Position numbers and translations under genes: made by a program
In this document: positions 5,660-7,707 of the stretch, one piece after another
How positions within the stretch are numbered: the stretch's first letter is position 1
Layout: each line of letters begins with the position of its first letter
Source: Bacteroidales bacterium
GTDB taxonomy: Bacteria > Bacteroidota > Bacteroidia > Bacteroidales > WCHB1-69
Assembly (NCBI GenBank): GCA_028683685.1
Contig: JAQUHH010000104.1
Coordinates: 1 to 7,707, forward strand
Direction of reading: 5' to 3'
Length of the DNA: 7,707 bases
The notes under the pieces: model-generated
What the model was told of the DNA's origin: nothing
The model's input: only the letters and a program-made list of their open reading frames with translations
The model's database searches: none

Positions 5660-6217
5660 ATGAAAGGAAAAATAATTATGATTGCTGTGATATTAACAGT
5701 GTCGCTTTCCGTAAATGCTCAAAAGTCAATTCATGAATTTAAAGTGAAAGATATTAATGGAAAAACGTTTGATTTTGCAAGTTTAAAAGGCAAAAAAGTA
5801 ATGATTGTCAATGTAGCTTCAAAATGCGGATTGACGCCTCAGTATGAATTATTGCAAAAATTATACGAAGAGTATTCTTCAGAAAATTTTGTAATTGTAG
5901 GTTTTCCTGCCAATAACTTTATGGGACAAGAACCTGGAACAAATGAAGAAATTGCCACTTTTTGCAGCACCGAATATGGAGTTACGTTCCCCATGATGGA
6001 AAAAATTGAAGTGAAAGGAAAAAAGACACACCCCATTTATAAATGGCTAACAACCAAAAAGTTAAACAAATTAATGGATTCCTCCATCAGTTGGAATTTT
6101 CAAAAATATTTGATTGATGAAAACGGAAATCTTGTTGGAATGCTTTCTCCTAGAGAAAAACCAAACGATCAAAAAGTGATTGATTGGATTAAAGGGGGAG
6201 AATTCAACCAAAATTAA
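5660..6217 (+). CDS. Exported Cys-type glutathione peroxidase family protein
   Basis: This 185-aa thioredoxin-fold peroxidase reduces hydrogen peroxide and organic hydroperoxides. Family signatures are NVASKCGLTPQY (51-62) with peroxidatic Cys56, GFPANNFMGQEPG (81-93) with active-site Gln90, and SWNFQKYLID (144-153) with the Trp-Asn pair at 145-146. The active residue is cysteine, not selenocysteine. Cys102 in FCSTEYGVTFPM lies 46 residues after the peroxidatic cysteine, the spacing of the resolving cysteine in thioredoxin-dependent family members, so thioredoxin-like partners are more likely reductants than glutathione. Residues 1-20 (MKGK, hydrophobic core, VNA before Gln21) form a signal peptide with a probable signal peptidase I site, which places the enzyme in the periplasm. 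It appears to be transcribed alone: 153 nt separate it from the glycosyltransferase and a hairpin follows. The A-rich leader AATAAAAAAAA precedes the ATG. Confidence 0.95.
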   Translation: MKGKIIMIAVILTVSLSVNAQKSIHEFKVKDINGKTFDFASLKGKKVMIVNVASKCGLTPQYELLQKLYEEYSSENFVIVGFPANNFMGQEPGTNEEIATFCSTEYGVTFPMMEKIEVKGKKTHPIYKWLTTKKLNKLMDSSISWNFQKYLIDENGNLVGMLSPREKPNDQKVIDWIKGGEFNQN

Positions 6218-6243
6218 TTTAACGAAACTTCTATAAATAGCCA

Positions 6244-6273
6244 CTGCAAGAAAACATACCGTTTTTCTTGCAG
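6244..6273. terminator. 11-bp hairpin after the peroxidase gene, probable terminator
   Basis: CTGCAAGAAAA (6244-6254) pairs perfectly with TTTTCTTGCAG (6263-6273) around an 8-nt loop, 27 nt past the peroxidase stop. The T-rich arm is inside the stem and no T run follows it, so it is not a textbook intrinsic terminator. Its position between two plus-strand genes still favours that role. Confidence 0.5.
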
Positions 6274-6280
6274 CGACTAC

Positions 6281-6288
6281 TATATTTG
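6281..6288 (+). promoter_or_regulatory. Candidate -7 box for the DUF255 gene
   Basis: TATATTTG matches TAnnTTTG exactly, 8 nt after the hairpin and 71 nt before the DUF255 start codon. No TTG lies 17-23 nt upstream; the nearest, 6268-6270, is only 10 nt away and inside the hairpin. The box is therefore only half supported. Confidence 0.35.
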
Positions 6289-6359
6289 GTAAGTAAATGA
6301 ATGTTCTATTAAAAAAAAATGGAATTTGAACATTAATTCATCTAAGAAATATTGAAAAA

Positions 6360-7707
6360 ATGGACATAAATCATCTGTCAAAATCGCACAGCACTTATCT
6401 TCGCTCGCACGCCAACAATCCTGTAAATTGGCATTCGTGGAGCGATGAAGTTTTGGAAAAGGCAAAACGAGAAAACAAAATCATCATCATTAGCATCGGT
6501 TATGCTACCTGCCATTGGTGTCATGTAATGAATCGCGAATCGTTTAGCGATAAAAATGTGGCCGAAATAATGAATCAGCATTTTATCAATATAAAAGTGG
6601 ATCGAGAAGAGCGTCCCGACGTTGACCAAGTATACATGCAAGCGGTTCATCTCATCAATAAAAGAGGAGGTTGGCCCCTGAATTGTTTTGCCACACCCGA
6701 TGGAAAACCCTTTTACGGTGGAAGCTATTTTCCTAAAGAAAACTGGGCAGAATTGCTAAATAACATTCAAGATTTATGGCAAAAAGAACCGCACAAAATC
6801 GTAGCACAAGCGAATCAGATTACCGATTATGTAAATGAATTGCCGGCGCAATTTATGCAACAAAATACCTTTGCCAATTTTTCAGATGCTTACAATACAA
6901 TAAAAGAAGATTTTTTGGCAAATTCTGACATGGAATATGGCGGACCCAAAGGAGCGCCCAAGTTTCTGATGCCAGGACATTTGCAGTTTTTAATGGACAG
7001 TCAGTTTTTTGACAATGACCTGCAATCGGCTGATTATGTGAATTTAAGTTTGCTGAAATTTGCACAAGGTGGAATTCACGATCATTTGGCAGGTGGATTT
7101 TCAAGATATTCGGTGGATGCTCAATGGAAAATTCCACATTTTGAAAAAACATTGTACGACAATGCTCAGCTAATAAGCCTATATACAAATGCTTACAAAC
7201 ATTTCAAAAATCCATATTACAAATCAATAGCCGAACAAACGGCAAATTTTGCACTTCGGTATTTGCAAACCAAAAATCAGCTTTTCTATTCTGGCATTGA
7301 TGCCGACAGCGAGGGCGTTGAAGGGAAATTCTATGTTTGGACAAAAAAAGAATTTACAGAAATTTTAGGTGAAAAAGCAGATTTATTTATCGATTGGTTT
7401 GGCATTGATGCAGAAAGTCTTTGGGAGGAAAATTTGAATGTTCTGACACAATGGAAAGACAAGAAAGATTTTTTACAAAAACATCAAATCGACGAAAAAG
7501 ATTTTGATTTTTTATTTCAGGAAGCAAAAACAAAGCTATTAAAATATCGGGAAAAAAGAGTTCCTCCCGTTGTCGATTCGAACATTATTATATCGTGGAA
7601 TGCATTGATGCTCAAGTCATTATTAGAAATTTCGGAGGTTTCCAACAATGCCAAATATAAAGAAGTGGCAATGGATGGAATAGAAACAATGCTTGCAAAA
7701 ATGTGGC
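6360..7707 (+). CDS. DUF255 thioredoxin-fold protein of the YyaL / SPATA20 family, 3' end outside window
   Basis: The frame runs open from ATG 6360 to the window edge, giving 449 residues; the family is usually around 670-700 aa, so the C-terminal third is missing. The N-terminal thioredoxin-like domain holds the redox motif CHWCH at 51-55 (SIGYATCHWCHVM), followed by ESF, KVDREERPDVDQ (79-90), GGWPLN (103-108) and GGSYFP (120-125). The second part, which resembles (alpha/alpha)6 sugar-enzyme folds, shows GGIHDHLAGGFSRYSVD, WKIPHFEKTLYDNAQL, GIDADSEGVEGKFYVW and VDSNIIISWNALML, all recognisable family blocks. No biochemical role is firmly established; members are annotated as thioredoxin domain-containing or putative cellobiose-2-epimerase-like proteins. 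No signal peptide is visible, so it is probably cytoplasmic. The ATG is the first in frame after a TGA at 6327, with an A-rich leader. It probably has its own promoter downstream of the peroxidase hairpin. Confidence 0.93.
   Translation, partial: MDINHLSKSHSTYLRSHANNPVNWHSWSDEVLEKAKRENKIIIISIGYATCHWCHVMNRESFSDKNVAEIMNQHFINIKVDREERPDVDQVYMQAVHLINKRGGWPLNCFATPDGKPFYGGSYFPKENWAELLNNIQDLWQKEPHKIVAQANQITDYVNELPAQFMQQNTFANFSDAYNTIKEDFLANSDMEYGGPKGAPKFLMPGHLQFLMDSQFFDNDLQSADYVNLSLLKFAQGGIHDHLAGGFSRYSVDAQWKIPHFEKTLYDNAQLISLYTNAYKHFKNPYYKSIAEQTANFALRYLQTKNQLFYSGIDADSEGVEGKFYVWTKKEFTEILGEKADLFIDWFGIDAESLWEENLNVLTQWKDKKDFLQKHQIDEKDFDFLFQEAKTKLLKYREKRVPPVVDSNIIISWNALMLKSLLEISEVSNNAKYKEVAMDGIETMLAKMW

Noticed and set aside
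6853..7188. Open minus-strand frame of 111 codons inside the DUF255 gene
   Set aside because: It is antisense to strongly conserved DUF255 blocks such as HFEKTLYDNAQL, so it is a shadow.

Overview
The window looks like chromosomal DNA of a member of the Bacteroidota, most likely Flavobacteriaceae and close to Flavobacterium. The DNA is AT-rich, and ribosome binding sites are A-rich instead of Shine-Dalgarno-like. Several lipoproteins have short lipoboxes. Promoter-like boxes fit the flavobacterial TTG...TAnnTTTG pattern, and the RuvC, GT2 and DUF255 proteins have the sequence style of that phylum. No complete mobile element, CRISPR array, rRNA or tRNA was seen.

Left part (1-2458, genes on the minus strand). 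The left edge holds 27 open codons, without a normal start codon, that resemble the N-terminus of a transposase-associated protein. A perfect 14-bp hairpin (307-341) follows. Next come two tandem paralogous lipoproteins of exactly 199 aa (394-993 and 1112-1711; 144/199 identical by my ungapped count), probably lipocalin-like and surface or outer-membrane anchored. A third small lipoprotein (1946-2458) is built from two 73-74-residue repeats, each with four conserved cysteines. The 347-nt spacer upstream of it contains an imperfect duplication of about 83 bp, and only the distal copy carries a full flavobacterial promoter. This left half is the accessory-looking part, and duplication recurs there at three scales.

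Centre (2806-5506). ruvC (minus strand, GTG start) diverges, across only 17 nt, from a two-gene plus-strand operon. That operon encodes a polytopic LPG-synthase-TM/flippase-like protein and a membrane-anchored family 2 glycosyltransferase, coupled by an ATGA overlap. The pair probably makes or handles a lipid-linked sugar, but the product cannot be named from sequence.

Right part (5660-7707, plus strand). An exported, Cys-type glutathione peroxidase ends at a hairpin. A TATATTTG box and a DUF255/YyaL-type thioredoxin-fold protein follow, the latter running off the window. Both belong to thiol-redox fold families, but they appear to be separately transcribed.

No clearly new multi-gene system is visible. 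The observations most worth a second look are the nested duplications around the lipoproteins and the uncharacterised membrane protein/glycosyltransferase pair.
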